Positions 45,845-55,512 of a stretch of DNA of 64,000 bases are shown here, piece after piece. How positions within the stretch are numbered: position 1 is the first letter of the stretch; every line of letters begins with the position of its first letter. The stretch lies in contig NZ_KB892002.1 of the NCBI RefSeq assembly GCF_000373645.1, positions 186,001-250,000 on the forward strand, given 5' to 3'. This DNA comes from Streptomyces sp. ATexAB-D23. Lineage in GTDB: Bacteria; Actinomycetota; Actinomycetes; Streptomycetales; Streptomycetaceae. Below the pieces are notes generated by a model. It was given only the letters and a program-made list of their open reading frames with translations. It did no database searches and was not told where the DNA came from. The translations under genes were made by a program, and so were the position numbers.

Positions 45845-46321
45845 TCAGGCGGGGGCGGGCGCGGCCGGCTTCTCGGGCTCCGGCCCGGGTCCGGCCTTCC
45901 GCCCGGCGTCCGGCGCGGCGCCCTCGGGGCCGTACGCCACCAGCGCCAGCACGATCAGGCCGAGCACCACCATCATCCAGGCGAACGCCGGCCAGCCGAC
46001 GAGTCCGACGGTCAGCGCCCCGAGCACCCCGTGGACGACCGCGCAGCAGATGAGCACGGTGCGCGCGACGCGGCCGGGGGCCCGGTCGCGGGCGCCCGTA
46101 AGGACGAGGAGCGCGGCGCACAGGAGCAGGAAGAGACCGGACACGCCGCCGAGCACCCAGGTGCCCTTGGACATGGCGCCGGGGTCCGTACCCGCCAGGG
46201 ACATGTCCTGGTTCTTGACGACCGTGCCGAGGACCACGTTGATGATCACGATCCCGACGGCTTCCACGGCCAGCACGAGCGCGGCTATGAAAGCCACCAG
46301 CCTGCGCACCACGACGCTCAC
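45845..46321 (-). CDS. Four-helix membrane protein of unknown function
   Basis: A 158-residue protein with four membrane helices (LVAFIAALVLAVEAVGIVII, GGVSGLFLLLCAALLVLTGA, TVLICCAVVHGVLGALTVGL, FAWMMVVLGLIVLALVAYG) and a Pro/Ala-rich C-terminal tail. It is convergent with maf, 16 bases apart. Conserved position beside the carboxylase alpha gene is my recollection for Streptomyces. No function known. Confidence 0.82.
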   Translation of the reverse strand: MSVVVRRLVAFIAALVLAVEAVGIVIINVVLGTVVKNQDMSLAGTDPGAMSKGTWVLGGVSGLFLLLCAALLVLTGARDRAPGRVARTVLICCAVVHGVLGALTVGLVGWPAFAWMMVVLGLIVLALVAYGPEGAAPDAGRKAGPGPEPEKPAAPAPA

Positions 46322-46693
46322 CCCCTGTTACCTGCAGTACGTGCGATAGCGCGGACCCTACTAACGGGTAATGGCCACGACAAGAGCCAGGGAGAACCCC
46401 GACGGACCCCTATCCGTCCGGGCTTTCGTGCGTCGGGCAAAGAATTACCCACCCCTTAGTGGGAACTCCACAAAGAATCACGGCCAGTCGCTGCCCGTGC
46501 CGATAGAGACCTGGGCCACACCTGATCGCTACTGTGCGGTTTCAGAACCCGGCGTACCGTGGTGGCACAAGGGATTTCGCGACTTGAGCATGGCTCGAAT
46601 CACACTCCGTGTGGGCAAGCTCACCATTGGGGACGGGTCGTAGGACCGTGTCGGTTGTCCCTAAACTCAGCTTGTTTCAAGGAGGGAGCCATC
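46322..46693. other. Carboxylase alpha-subunit upstream region
   Basis: About 370 bases between divergent genes. An open frame from 46559 runs into the accA frame but has no ribosome site and is not protein-like. The region is AT-richer than the genes and must contain the promoters of both. I cannot name a regulator site. Confidence 0.45.
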
Positions 46694-48448
46694 GTGCGCA
46701 AGGTGCTCATCGCCAACCGTGGCGAAATTGCTGTCCGTGTTGCTCGGGCCTGCCGGGACGCGGGAATCGGGAGCGTGGCCGTCTACGCAGACCCGGACCG
46801 CGACGCTCTGCACGTGCGTGCGGCCGACGAGGCATTCGCTCTGGGCGGTGACACCCCGGCGGCCAGCTATCTGGACATCGCCAAGGTGCTCCAGGCTGCC
46901 AAGGACTCCGGGGCGGACGCGATCCACCCGGGTTACGGCTTCCTCTCGGAGAACGCCGAGTTCGCCCAGGCCGTGCTGGACGCCGGTCTGACGTGGATCG
47001 GTCCGCCGCCGCAGGCGATCCGGGACCTCGGTGACAAGGTCGCCGCCCGCCACATCGCGCAGCGCGCGGGTGCCCCGCTCGTCGCGGGCACCCCGGACCC
47101 GGTCGAGGGTTCCGCCGAGGTCGTCGCCTTCGCCGAGGAGCACGGGCTGCCGATCGCGATCAAGGCCGCCTTCGGTGGCGGCGGTCGCGGTCTGAAGGTC
47201 GCGCGCACCCTGGAGGAGATCCCGGAGCTGTACGACTCCGCGGTCCGTGAGGCCGTCGCCGCGTTCGGGCGCGGGGAGTGCTTCGTGGAGCGCTACCTCG
47301 ACAAGCCGCGGCACGTGGAGACCCAGTGCCTGGCCGACACCCACGGCAACGTGGTCGTCGTCTCGACGCGTGACTGCTCGCTCCAGCGCCGCCACCAGAA
47401 GCTCGTGGAGGAGGCCCCGGCCCCCTTCCTGTCCGACGAGCAGAACGCCCAGTTGTACGCGGCGTCCAAGGCGATCCTGAAGGAGGCCGGCTACGTCGGC
47501 GCCGGCACGGTCGAGTTCCTCGTCGGCCTGGACGGCACGATCTCCTTCCTGGAGGTCAACACCCGCCTCCAGGTGGAGCACCCGGTGACCGAGGAGGTCT
47601 CCGGCATCGACCTGGTCCGCGAGATGTTCCGGATCGCCGACGGCGAGGAGCTGGGTTACGACGACCCCGCCGGGCGCGGTCACTCGATCGAGTTCCGGAT
47701 CAACGGCGAGGACCCGGGCCGCGGCTTCCTGCCGGCCCCGGGCACCGTCACCCGCTTCGACCCGCCGACCGGCCCCGGCGTCCGGCTCGACGCGGGCGTC
47801 GAGTCCGGCTCGGTCATCGGCCCGGCCTGGGACTCGCTGCTGGCGAAGCTCATCGTGACCGGTGCGACGCGTGAGCAGGCGCTCCAGCGCGCGGCCCGCG
47901 CACTGGCCGAGTTCCACGTCGAGGGCATGGCCACCGCCATCCCGTTCCACCGCGCGGTCGTGACGGACCCGGCGTTCACCGCCGACCCGTTCCGCGTCCA
48001 CACCCGCTGGATCGAGACGGAGTTCGTCAACGAGATCAAGCCGTTCGCCGCTCCCGCCGAGGCGGACGCGGACGACGAGTCCGGCCGCGAGACGGTCGTC
48101 GTCGAGGTCGGCGGCAAGCGCCTGGAGGTCTCGCTGCCCTCCTCGCTCGGCATGAGCCTGGCCCGTACGGGCCTCGCGGCGGGCGCCAAGCCCAAGCGGC
48201 GCGCGGCGAAGAAGTCCGGTTCCGCCGTCTCCGGCGACACCCTCGCCTCCCCGATGCAGGGCACGATCGTGAAGATCGCCGTGGAGGAGGGCCAGGAGGT
48301 CAAGGAGGGCGACCTGATCGTCGTCCTGGAGGCCATGAAGATGGAGCAGCCGCTGAACGCGCACCGCTCCGGCACGGTCAAGGGCCTGTCCGCCGAGGTC
48401 GGCAGCTCGATCTCGTCCGGCGCGGCCATCTGCGAGATCAAGGACTGA
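46694..48448 (+). CDS. accA2: Acetyl/propionyl-CoA carboxylase alpha subunit (biotin carboxylase + BCCP)
   Basis: A 584-residue subunit with an N-terminal biotin carboxylase (~1-445: [26 protein letters not shown], the ATP-grasp Gly-rich loop [25 protein letters not shown]) and a C-terminal biotin carrier domain (~510-584) with EAMKMEQPL, Lys549 being the biotin site. It carboxylates biotin with ATP and bicarbonate for the beta subunit encoded at 43076. GTG 46694 lies eight bases after AAGGAGGGAG. The symbol follows the Streptomyces AccA1/AccA2 naming; which paralogue it is cannot be told from sequence alone. Confidence 0.93.
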   Translation: MRKVLIANRGEIAVRVARACRDAGIGSVAVYADPDRDALHVRAADEAFALGGDTPAASYLDIAKVLQAAKDSGADAIHPGYGFLSENAEFAQAVLDAGLTWIGPPPQAIRDLGDKVAARHIAQRAGAPLVAGTPDPVEGSAEVVAFAEEHGLPIAIKAAFGGGGRGLKVARTLEEIPELYDSAVREAVAAFGRGECFVERYLDKPRHVETQCLADTHGNVVVVSTRDCSLQRRHQKLVEEAPAPFLSDEQNAQLYAASKAILKEAGYVGAGTVEFLVGLDGTISFLEVNTRLQVEHPVTEEVSGIDLVREMFRIADGEELGYDDPAGRGHSIEFRINGEDPGRGFLPAPGTVTRFDPPTGPGVRLDAGVESGSVIGPAWDSLLAKLIVTGATREQALQRAARALAEFHVEGMATAIPFHRAVVTDPAFTADPFRVHTRWIETEFVNEIKPFAAPAEADADDESGRETVVVEVGGKRLEVSLPSSLGMSLARTGLAAGAKPKRRAAKKSGSAVSGDTLASPMQGTIVKIAVEEGQEVKEGDLIVVLEAMKMEQPLNAHRSGTVKGLSAEVGSSISSGAAICEIKD

Positions 48449-48595
48449 CGCCGGGGCCCGTCCCCGTACCCCTCCGCCGCCCCGGTCATGTCATTGGACG
48501 TGACCGGGGCACCGGTCGTTCGGGGCCCCGGTACGGGCCGTACCGCCGGCCGCACGATGGCATCCTGGGAACCGGGAGACAGGGAGGACCGCACC

Positions 48596-49267
48596 ATGGC
48601 GATGAGCACGGCAGGGACGCCGGCCCGGCCCATGCGTGCCGACGCGCGCCGCAATTACGGCCGACTGCTGGCCGAGGCCCGTAGCGCCTTCGCGGAACAC
48701 GGCACCGACGCGTCCCTGGAGGACGTGGCGCGGCGTGCGGGCGTGGGCATCGGCACGCTGTACCGCCACTTCCCGACCAGGCACGCGCTGATGAGCGCCG
48801 TCTTCGAGGAGGCGGTGACGTCCCTCATCACCCGCTCCCGCGACCTGGCCGAAGCGGAGCGGCCGTGTGCCGCGCTGGTGGAGTGGCTGGGGGCGATCGT
48901 CACTCATGCGGGTGAGTATCGCGGCCTGGCGCAGGCGCTCATGTCCACCTGCCGCGACGAGAGTTCGGCCCTTGCCCGGTGCAATACGCCGCTGCGCGAG
49001 GCGGGTTCGGCGCTGCTGACCCGCGCACAGGAGAGCGGCTCGGTCCGGGCGGACGTGTCCATAGACGACCTGATGCAACTGACCAACGCCATCGCCCTGG
49101 CCGCCGAACAGTCCCCGGACGACCCGGAACTGGCGGACCGACTCCTGACCCTGACCCTACGAGGCGTGCAGTCAACCCCTTCCGGCATGGGCCGGCACCC
49201 CACCTCAAGCCCCTCCGACGACCAATCAAGCCCCTCCGAGGACCGCTCAAGCCCCTCCGGCGGTTGA
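48596..49267 (+). CDS. TetR-family regulator with repeat-encoded tail
   Basis: A 223-residue repressor-type regulator. DNA-binding helix-turn-helix ~20-65 (NYGRLLAEARSAFAEHGTDA, SLEDVARRAGVGIGTLYRHF, PTRHALMSAVFEEA), then an all-helical ligand domain. The last ~25 residues (TSSPSDDQSSPSEDRSSPSG) are low complexity and encoded by tandem copies of a dispersed intergenic repeat, which also supplies the stop. GGGAGG precedes ATG 48596. It stands downstream of the carboxylase alpha gene and convergent with the DeoR gene. Ligand unknown. Confidence 0.88.
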   Translation: MAMSTAGTPARPMRADARRNYGRLLAEARSAFAEHGTDASLEDVARRAGVGIGTLYRHFPTRHALMSAVFEEAVTSLITRSRDLAEAERPCAALVEWLGAIVTHAGEYRGLAQALMSTCRDESSALARCNTPLREAGSALLTRAQESGSVRADVSIDDLMQLTNAIALAAEQSPDDPELADRLLTLTLRGVQSTPSGMGRHPTSSPSDDQSSPSEDRSSPSGG

Positions 49268-49305
49268 GGAGCAGGGGTCCGGGGGCGGCGCCCCCGCAAC
49301 GAACC
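49204..49305. repeat. Dispersed intergenic repeat, copy 2 (partly tandem, inside tetR 3' end)
   Basis: Three tandem copies of TCAAGCCCCTCCG-type sequence, the last complete with GGTTGAGGAGCAGG and a GGGGGCGGCGCCCCC hairpin. The first two and a half copies are translated as the C-terminal tail of the TetR protein. Confidence 0.82.
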
Positions 49306-49320
49306 CGTGCCCGCCGCCCC

Positions 49321-50310
49321 CTACCGTCGCCGAAGATCCGCCACCCGAGCCCGCTCGCGCTCCCGCTCCCGCTCCCCACTCCCCGGCTCCACCGGCACCC
49401 CCCGCAACGCCTGCCCATGCGTACGCCGCTGCCCGGGCAACGGCATCTCGCGCCGCCCTCCCCGCCCCGCCCCCGAAGCGCCGTCACCGGACACCGAAGC
49501 GGCGGCCCCGGAAGCGGCGGCAGCCGCCCCCGCCCCCGCGACAGCGATCTGCACGCCCTGGTCGGCCAGCGCCTGCAACTCCGCCGCCGCCCGGTCGTCG
49601 TGCGCGGCGGGCTCGTCCGTCACCAGGTGGGTGATGAGATCCGTCGGCACGGTCTGGAACATCGTGTCGGAGCCGAGCTTGGTGTGGTCCGCGAGGACCA
49701 CCACCTCCGCCGCGGCCTGCACCAGCGCCCGGTCCACGCTCGCGGAGAGCATGTTGGACGTGGACAGCCCGCGCTCGGCGGTGAGCCCGCTCCCGGACAG
49801 GAACGCGCGGGAGACCCGCAGCCCCTGGAGCGACTGCTCGGCGCCACTGCCCACCAGGGCGTAGTTGGAGCCGCGCAGGGTGCCGCCGGTCATCACGACT
49901 TCCACCCGGTTGGCGTGGGCCAGCGCCTGGGCGACGAGCAGTGAGTTGGTGACGACGGTCAGGCCGGGGACGCGCGCGAGCCGGCGGGCCAGCTCCTGCG
50001 TGGTCGTACCGGCACCGACCACAATGGCCTCGCCCTCTTCGACGAGGCCGGCGGCCAGGTCGGCGATGGCCGTTTTCTCCGCGGTGGCGAGGTGGGATTT
50101 CTGCGGAAAGCCGGACTCCCGCGTAAAACCGCCCGGCAAGACCGCACCGCCGTGCCGGCGGTCGAGGAGTCCTTCTGCCTCCAGCGCCCGCACGTCCCGC
50201 CGTACGGTCACTTCGGAGGTCTGGACGACGCGGGCGAGCTCACGGAGCGATACCGCCCCGTTGGCGCGCACCATTTCGAGGATCAACTGACGACGTTCTG
50301 CAGCGAACAC
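49321..50310 (-). CDS. DeoR/GlpR-family transcriptional regulator
   Basis: A 329-residue sugar-phosphate-responsive regulator. N-terminal winged helix (RRQLILEMVRANGAVSLREL, VVQTSEVTVRRDVRALEAEG, LLDRRHGGAV) and a C-terminal sensor domain of the DeoRC type (IVVGAGTTTQELARRL, VVTNSLLVAQALA, VVLADHTKLGSDTM). The last ~70 residues are a disordered Ala/Arg-rich tail with an RERERERERAR run that is longer than usual. GTG 50310. It lies close to the nucleoside-salvage genes, so it is a candidate to bind the CTACGCGCGTAG sites, but this is inference. Confidence 0.88.
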   Translation of the reverse strand: MFAAERRQLILEMVRANGAVSLRELARVVQTSEVTVRRDVRALEAEGLLDRRHGGAVLPGGFTRESGFPQKSHLATAEKTAIADLAAGLVEEGEAIVVGAGTTTQELARRLARVPGLTVVTNSLLVAQALAHANRVEVVMTGGTLRGSNYALVGSGAEQSLQGLRVSRAFLSGSGLTAERGLSTSNMLSASVDRALVQAAAEVVVLADHTKLGSDTMFQTVPTDLITHLVTDEPAAHDDRAAAELQALADQGVQIAVAGAGAAAAASGAAASVSGDGASGAGRGGRREMPLPGQRRTHGQALRGVPVEPGSGERERERERARVADLRRR

Positions 50311-50462
50311 GAAACTGACAGTAACGTGACGCCCGAGTGTTTTCAGCAGTTTGCGCCGAATGGAAGAAGTTGGACATCCAGGCGGCCACCAAGTGGTATA
50401 GGCGGCCGCCTTGTTGTCCTCTGCTGATCGGGCGGCGGTCGCGCAGCCGCCCGACTTGGCGG

Positions 50463-51902
50463 TTACGCCTCGCCCGTGCGCTTACGGCTGTGCAGCTGGC
50501 GGGCCACTTCGGCGATCGAACCCGACAGGGACGGGTACACAGTGAAGGCGTTTGCGATCTGCTCGACCGTCAGATTGTTGTCGACCGCGATCGAGATGGG
50601 GTGGATCAGCTCGCTCGCGCGGGGGGCGACGACGCAGCCGCCGACCACGATGCCGGTGCCGGGCCGGCAGAAGATCTTGACGAAGCCGTCCCGGATGCCC
50701 TGCATCTTGGCGCGCGGGTTGCGCAGCAGCGGCAGCTTGACGGCCAGGGCCTCGATCTTGCCCGCGTCCACGTCCGCCTGGCTGTAGCCGACGGTCGCGA
50801 TCTCCGGGTCGGTGAAGACGTTCGATGAGACCGTCTTCAGGTTCAGCGGGGCCACCGCGTCGCCCAGGAAGTGGTACATCGCGATCCGGCCCTGCATGGC
50901 GGCGACGGAGGCGAGCGCGAAGATGCCGGTGACGTCACCGGCCGCGTAGACCCCGGGCGCACTGGTGCGGGAGACCTTGTCGGTCCAGATGTGGCCGGAC
51001 TCCTTGAGCCGGACACCCGCCTCCTCCAGCCCCATGCCGGCGGTGTTGGGGATGGCGCCGACCGCCATCAGGCAGTGCGAACCGGAGATGACCCGGCCGT
51101 CGGCGAGGGTCACCTCGACCCGGTCGCCGACGCGCTTGGCGGACTGGGCGCGGGAGCGGGCCATGACATTCATGCCGCGGCGCCGGAAGACGTCCTCCAG
51201 GACGGCGGCGGCGTCGGGGTCCTCGCCGGGCAGGACCCGGTCGCGGGAGGAGACGAGGGTGACGCGTGAGCCGAGCGCCTGGTAGGCGCCGGCGAACTCG
51301 GCGCCCGTGACACCCGAGCCGACGACGATGAGCTCCTGCGGCAGCTCGTCGAGGTCGTAGACCTGGGTCCAGTTCAGGATGCGCTCGCCGTCGGGGAGGG
51401 CGTCGGGGATCTCCCGGGGGTGGCCGCCGGTCGCGATCAGCACGGCGTCAGCGGTGAGCGTCTCCTCCGTACCGTCGGCCGCCGCGACGACGACCTGTCG
51501 GGAGCCGTCGGCGGCCTGGAGGCCCTCCAGCCGGCCGCGCCCTCGCATCACGCGCGCGCCGGCCCGGGTGACGGATGCGGTGATGTCGTGGGACTGGGCG
51601 AGCGCCAGGCGCTTCACACGGCGGTTGACCTTCCCCAGATCGACACCGACCACACGCGCGGCCCGCTCCATGTGGGGCGTGTCGTCAGCGACGATGATGC
51701 CCAGCTCCTCGTACGAGGAGTCGAAGGTGGTCATCACCTCCGCCGTCGCGATCAGGGTCTTCGATGGCACGCAGTCGGTGAGGACGGACGCGCCGCCGAG
51801 GCCGTCACAGTCGACGACGGTCACCTCCGCGCCGAGCTGGGCGCCCACCAGTGCCGCCTCGTACCCGCCGGGTCCGCCGCCGATGATCACGATCCGGGTC
51901 AC
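50463..51902 (-). CDS. LpdA-type NAD(P)H:quinone oxidoreductase (flavoprotein disulfide reductase family)
   Basis: A 479-residue FAD enzyme with RIVIIGGGPGGYEAALVGAQ (FAD fold), a second nucleotide-binding fold (ELIVVGSGVTGAEFAGAYQA) and the family dimer domain. In the redox-active helix the motif is GGASVLTDCVPSK: only Cys44 remains and the first Cys is Ser39, so it is not a true dihydrolipoamide dehydrogenase. This pattern matches Mycobacterium LpdA (Rv3303c), which reduces quinones. GTG 51902 (MTRIVIIGGGP) with GAGGCGG upstream. Located between DeoR and the nucleoside block, all on the minus strand up to here. Confidence 0.9.
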   Translation of the reverse strand: MTRIVIIGGGPGGYEAALVGAQLGAEVTVVDCDGLGGASVLTDCVPSKTLIATAEVMTTFDSSYEELGIIVADDTPHMERAARVVGVDLGKVNRRVKRLALAQSHDITASVTRAGARVMRGRGRLEGLQAADGSRQVVVAAADGTEETLTADAVLIATGGHPREIPDALPDGERILNWTQVYDLDELPQELIVVGSGVTGAEFAGAYQALGSRVTLVSSRDRVLPGEDPDAAAVLEDVFRRRGMNVMARSRAQSAKRVGDRVEVTLADGRVISGSHCLMAVGAIPNTAGMGLEEAGVRLKESGHIWTDKVSRTSAPGVYAAGDVTGIFALASVAAMQGRIAMYHFLGDAVAPLNLKTVSSNVFTDPEIATVGYSQADVDAGKIEALAVKLPLLRNPRAKMQGIRDGFVKIFCRPGTGIVVGGCVVAPRASELIHPISIAVDNNLTVEQIANAFTVYPSLSGSIAEVARQLHSRKRTGEA

Positions 51903-52177
51903 GAAAAGTCCGCCTCGCGTTTCTCGTCCCGCGGCCGTCTGCTGCCCCGGCCGGGGGTCCGGGGGATCGCCCCGGGGGAATGCAGTACGTACTTCATTGT
52001 CCCGCACGCGCCAAGGTGCTTCGCCCCGGGGCCCTCCATACGTGCGCCGGGGCGCACGGCGCACGGCAGGACCGGGGGATCCGCCCCTTCGGGCAGCTCC
52101 CCTGATTCCCCTTCTCCCGGGGGGCCTTCCTCACAGGAACCGCCGCTCCCGGCGCCACCTCCCGTACCCTCGGTTCC

Positions 52178-52615
52178 ATGTCGCTCTACGCCGCGTACGC
52201 CGGCAACCTCGACGCGCGGCTGATGACGCGCCGCGCCCCGCACTCACCGCTGCGCGGCACCGGCTGGCTCAACGGCTGGCGGCTGACCTTCGGCGGGGAG
52301 CAGATGGGCTGGGAGGGCGCGCTGGCCACCGTGGTGGAGGCGCCGCGCTCGCAGGTGTTCGTGGCCCTGTACGACCTGGCGCCCATGGACGAGGACTCCA
52401 TGGACCGCTGGGAGGGCGTCGGGCTGGACATCTACCGCCGCATGCGGATCCGGGTGCACACCCTGGACGGCGAGGAGCCGGCCTGGATCTATGTGCTGAA
52501 CGGCTACGAGGGCGGGCTTCCGTCCGCCCGCTACTTGGGCGAGATCGCCGACGCGGCCGATTCCGCGGGCGCGCCGCACGATTATGTGATGGAACTCCGC
52601 AAACGCCCCTGCTGA
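52178..52615 (+). CDS. Gamma-glutamylcyclotransferase-like protein
   Basis: A 145-residue protein of the GGCT fold, which releases 5-oxoproline from gamma-glutamyl compounds. The substrate loop appears as AAYAGNLDARLM (family YGSNL), with LNGWRLTFGG and the acidic catalytic region MDEDSMDRWEGVGLDIYRRM. C-terminal YLGEIADAADSAGAPHDYVM is typical of actinobacterial members. ATG 52178; ribosome site weak. Divergent from the quinone reductase. Actual substrate is not known; mycothiol-producing bacteria lack glutathione. Confidence 0.87.
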   Translation: MSLYAAYAGNLDARLMTRRAPHSPLRGTGWLNGWRLTFGGEQMGWEGALATVVEAPRSQVFVALYDLAPMDEDSMDRWEGVGLDIYRRMRIRVHTLDGEEPAWIYVLNGYEGGLPSARYLGEIADAADSAGAPHDYVMELRKRPC

Positions 52616-52743
52616 CCCCCGGGACGGCCCGGGGCGCGGCGGAAGCGGCCCTGACCTGCCCTTTCGCGGCCGACTAGACCGTCGGCCGGGGCCCGATTGT
52701 GAGAACACACGAACGAACGCGGCGAGACTCTGTGCGGGATCAT

Positions 52744-52755
52744 CTACGCGCGTAG
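52744..52755. promoter_or_regulatory. CTACGCGCGTAG palindrome upstream of purine nucleoside phosphorylase
   Basis: Perfect 12-bp palindrome 25 bases before the GTG start. The identical 12-mer lies upstream of deoC at 56279. Probable operator for a common regulator of nucleoside catabolism. Confidence 0.65.
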
Positions 52756-52780
52756 GGAATCAGCGGTTACGCTCATCCGC

Positions 52781-53605
52781 GTGAACGCATCACTTATTCC
52801 GGACCACATCCAGGGCGACCCGTACGCCGCCGCCGACGACGCCGCCGCCCGCCTGCGCGAGCTGACCGGTGCCGAGACCCACGACGTCGCCCTCGTGATG
52901 GGCTCCGGCTGGGCGCCCGCCGGTGCCGCGCTCGGTGTCCCGGAGGCCGAGTTCCCGGTGACCGCGCTCCCCGGCTTCCCCGCACCCGCCGTCGAGGGCC
53001 ACGGCGGCACGGTCCGCTCGCACGTGATCGGTGACAAGCGCGCCCTGGTGTTCCTGGGCCGTACGCACTTCTACGAGGGCCGCGGCGTCGCCGCCGTGGC
53101 GCACGGGGTGCGCACCGCGGTCGCCGCGGGCTGCCGGACCGTGATCCTGACGAACGGCTGCGGCGGTCTGCGCGAGGGGATGCGTCCCGGGCAGCCGGTC
53201 CTGATCAGCGACCACATCAACCTGACCGCCGCGTCGCCGATCGTCGGCGCGAACTTCGTCGACCTGACCGACCTGTACTCGCCGCGGCTGCGGGCGCTGT
53301 GCAAGGAGGTCGACGCGACGCTCGAAGAGGGCGTGTACGTGCAGTTCCCCGGCCCGCACTACGAGACGCCGGCCGAGATCGGCATGGTCCGCGTCATGGG
53401 CGGCGACCTCGTCGGCATGTCCACGGTCCTGGAAGCGATCGCGGCCCGCGAGGCGGGCGCGGAGGTCCTCGGCCTCTCCCTGGTGACGAACCTGGCGGCG
53501 GGGCTCAGCGGTGAGCCGCTGAACCACGAGGAGGTCCTTCAGGCGGGCCGCGACTCGGCGACCCGGATGGGGTCCCTGCTGGCCAGGGTGCTGGACCGAA
53601 TCTGA
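52781..53605 (+). CDS. Purine nucleoside phosphorylase
   Basis: A 274-residue trimeric-type PNP that splits purine (deoxy)ribonucleosides with phosphate into base and (deoxy)ribose-1-phosphate. Phosphate site [34 protein letters not shown]; purine site [20 protein letters not shown] with the key Glu and Asn in [21 protein letters not shown] 52781. The palindrome upstream suggests induction by nucleosides. The product sugar-1-phosphate is the substrate of the mutase encoded next. Confidence 0.94.
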   Translation: MNASLIPDHIQGDPYAAADDAAARLRELTGAETHDVALVMGSGWAPAGAALGVPEAEFPVTALPGFPAPAVEGHGGTVRSHVIGDKRALVFLGRTHFYEGRGVAAVAHGVRTAVAAGCRTVILTNGCGGLREGMRPGQPVLISDHINLTAASPIVGANFVDLTDLYSPRLRALCKEVDATLEEGVYVQFPGPHYETPAEIGMVRVMGGDLVGMSTVLEAIAAREAGAEVLGLSLVTNLAAGLSGEPLNHEEVLQAGRDSATRMGSLLARVLDRI

Positions 53606-53616
53606 GGGACCGCTGT

Positions 53617-53713
53617 GGGGGCGCTGCCCCCGCACCCCCGGAACGGAGCCCCAGAACCCAGCCCCTCCGGCGCTTGAGGAGCGGGGTCCGGGGCGGAGCC
53701 CCGGTTACGGGAA
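53617..53713. repeat. Dispersed intergenic repeat, copy 3, with adjoining hairpin
   Basis: A GGGGGC/GCCCCC hairpin at 53617-53631 is followed by CAGCCCCTCCGGCGCTTGAG-GAGCGGGG and GGGGCGGAGCCCC. It separates the phosphorylase from the mutase and probably weakens read-through. Confidence 0.7.
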
Positions 53714-53812
53714 GGGGCGGGCAGGGGAACAAGCCCGCCGCAGGCGCAACGCACCCGCACCACCCCCCACCGCCCCCACCCCACCGCACCCCTTCCCCGA
53801 AAGGCGGACACC

Positions 53813-55459
53813 GTGACGACCACGCCGGACCTCCTCACCCGGGCCAGGACCTGGCTCGCCGAGGACCCCGACCCCGAGACCCGCGACGAGCTGGCCAAGC
53901 TCATCGACGCGCAGGAACTGGACGAGCTCGCCGCCCGCTTCGCCGGCACGCTCCAGTTCGGCACCGCCGGGCTCCGGGGCGAGCTGGGCGCGGGCCCCAT
54001 GCGGATGAACCGGGCCGTGGTCATCCGGGCCGCCGCCGGCCTCGCCGCGTACCTCAGGGACCAGGGGCAGGCCGGCGGTCTCGTCGTCGTCGGCTACGAC
54101 GCCCGCTACAAGTCCGCCGACTTCGCCCGGGACACGGCGGCCGTGATGACGGGCGCCGGTCTGCGGGCGGCGGTGCTCCCCCGCCCCCTCCCCACCCCGG
54201 TCCTCGCGTACGCCATAAGGCACCTGGGCGCCGTCGCGGGTGTCGAGGTGACCGCCAGCCACAATCCGCCGCGCGACAACGGTTACAAGGTCTACCTCGG
54301 CGACGGCTCGCAGATCGTGCCGCCGGCCGACGGCGAGATCGCGGCCGCCATCGCGGCGGTCGGCCCGCTGGAGACCGTCCCCCGCCCCGGCGACGGCTGG
54401 GAGATCCTCGGCGACGAGGTACTGGACGCGTATCTCGCGCGTACGGACTCCGTACTCGACGCCGCGTCGCCGCGTACCGCCCGTGTCGTGTACACCGCGA
54501 TGCACGGTGTCGGCACCTCCGTGCTCACCGCCGCCTTCGACCGGGCCGGCTTCCCCGCGCCGGTGCTCGTCGCGGAGCAGGCCGAGCCGGACCCCGCGTT
54601 CCCCACCGTGGCCTTCCCCAATCCGGAGGAGCCCGGCGCGATGGATCTCGCGTTCGCGACCGCGCGCCGCTCGGACCCCGACATCGTTATCGCCAACGAC
54701 CCGGACGCCGACCGCTGCGCCGTCGCGGTGCCCGATCGGGCGGCGGACGGCGGCTGGCGGATGCTGCGCGGCGACGAGGTCGGCGCGCTGCTCGCCGCCC
54801 ACCTCGTGCGCCGGGGCGCCTCCGGCGTGTTCGCCGAGTCGATCGTCTCGTCGTCGCTGCTCGGCCGGATCGCCGAGAAGGCGGGCCTGGGCTACGAGGA
54901 GACGCTGACGGGCTTCAAGTGGATCGCCCGCGTCGAGGGGCTGCGCTACGGGTACGAGGAGGCGCTCGGCTACTGCGTCGACCCGGACGGCGTCCGCGAC
55001 AAGGACGGCATCACGGCCGCGCTGCTCGTCGCCGAGCTGGCCTCCGTACTCAAGGAACAGGGCCGCACACTCCTGGACCTGCTGGACGACCTCGCCCTGG
55101 AGCACGGCCTGCACGCGACGGACCAGCTCTCGGTCCGGGTGCAGGATCTCTCGGTCATCGCGGATGCCATGCGCCGCCTGCGGGAACAGCCCCCGACGGC
55201 TCTGGCCGGCCTGCCCGTCACCCGCGCCGAGGACCTGTCCGTCGGCACGGACCGGCTGCCGCCCACCGACGGGCTGCGCTACGGGCTGGAGGGCGCCCGG
55301 GTGATCGTCCGCCCGAGCGGCACCGAGCCCAAGCTGAAGTGCTACCTGGAGGTCGTGGTGCCCGTCGCCGCGCCCGACGGCCTCCCGGCGGCCCGCACCC
55401 GGGCCACCGAGCTGCTGACGGCCATCAAGCGGGACCTGGCCGCCGCGGCCGGCATCTGA
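53813..55459 (+). CDS. Phosphosugar mutase (phosphomannomutase/phosphopentomutase type)
   Basis: A 548-residue alpha-D-phosphohexomutase-superfamily enzyme. Catalytic serine in EVTASHNPPRDNGYKVYLGD, metal loop VIANDPDADRCAVAVP, sugar loop ALGYCVDPDGVRDKDGITAA and phosphate loop VIVRPSGTEPKLKCYLE. Superfamily members isomerise hexose or pentose phosphates. Because it follows PNP and precedes deoC, and no DeoB is here, conversion of (deoxy)ribose-1-phosphate to the 5-phosphate is likely. GTG 53813 after GAAAGGCGG. Annotated as phosphomannomutase in relatives. Confidence 0.9.
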   Translation: MTTTPDLLTRARTWLAEDPDPETRDELAKLIDAQELDELAARFAGTLQFGTAGLRGELGAGPMRMNRAVVIRAAAGLAAYLRDQGQAGGLVVVGYDARYKSADFARDTAAVMTGAGLRAAVLPRPLPTPVLAYAIRHLGAVAGVEVTASHNPPRDNGYKVYLGDGSQIVPPADGEIAAAIAAVGPLETVPRPGDGWEILGDEVLDAYLARTDSVLDAASPRTARVVYTAMHGVGTSVLTAAFDRAGFPAPVLVAEQAEPDPAFPTVAFPNPEEPGAMDLAFATARRSDPDIVIANDPDADRCAVAVPDRAADGGWRMLRGDEVGALLAAHLVRRGASGVFAESIVSSSLLGRIAEKAGLGYEETLTGFKWIARVEGLRYGYEEALGYCVDPDGVRDKDGITAALLVAELASVLKEQGRTLLDLLDDLALEHGLHATDQLSVRVQDLSVIADAMRRLREQPPTALAGLPVTRAEDLSVGTDRLPPTDGLRYGLEGARVIVRPSGTEPKLKCYLEVVVPVAAPDGLPAARTRATELLTAIKRDLAAAAGI

Positions 55460-55512
55460 CACCCGGCGGCCGGCCGGGGTGCCCGAACGGCGCCCCGGTC
55501 CGGTACCCCGGC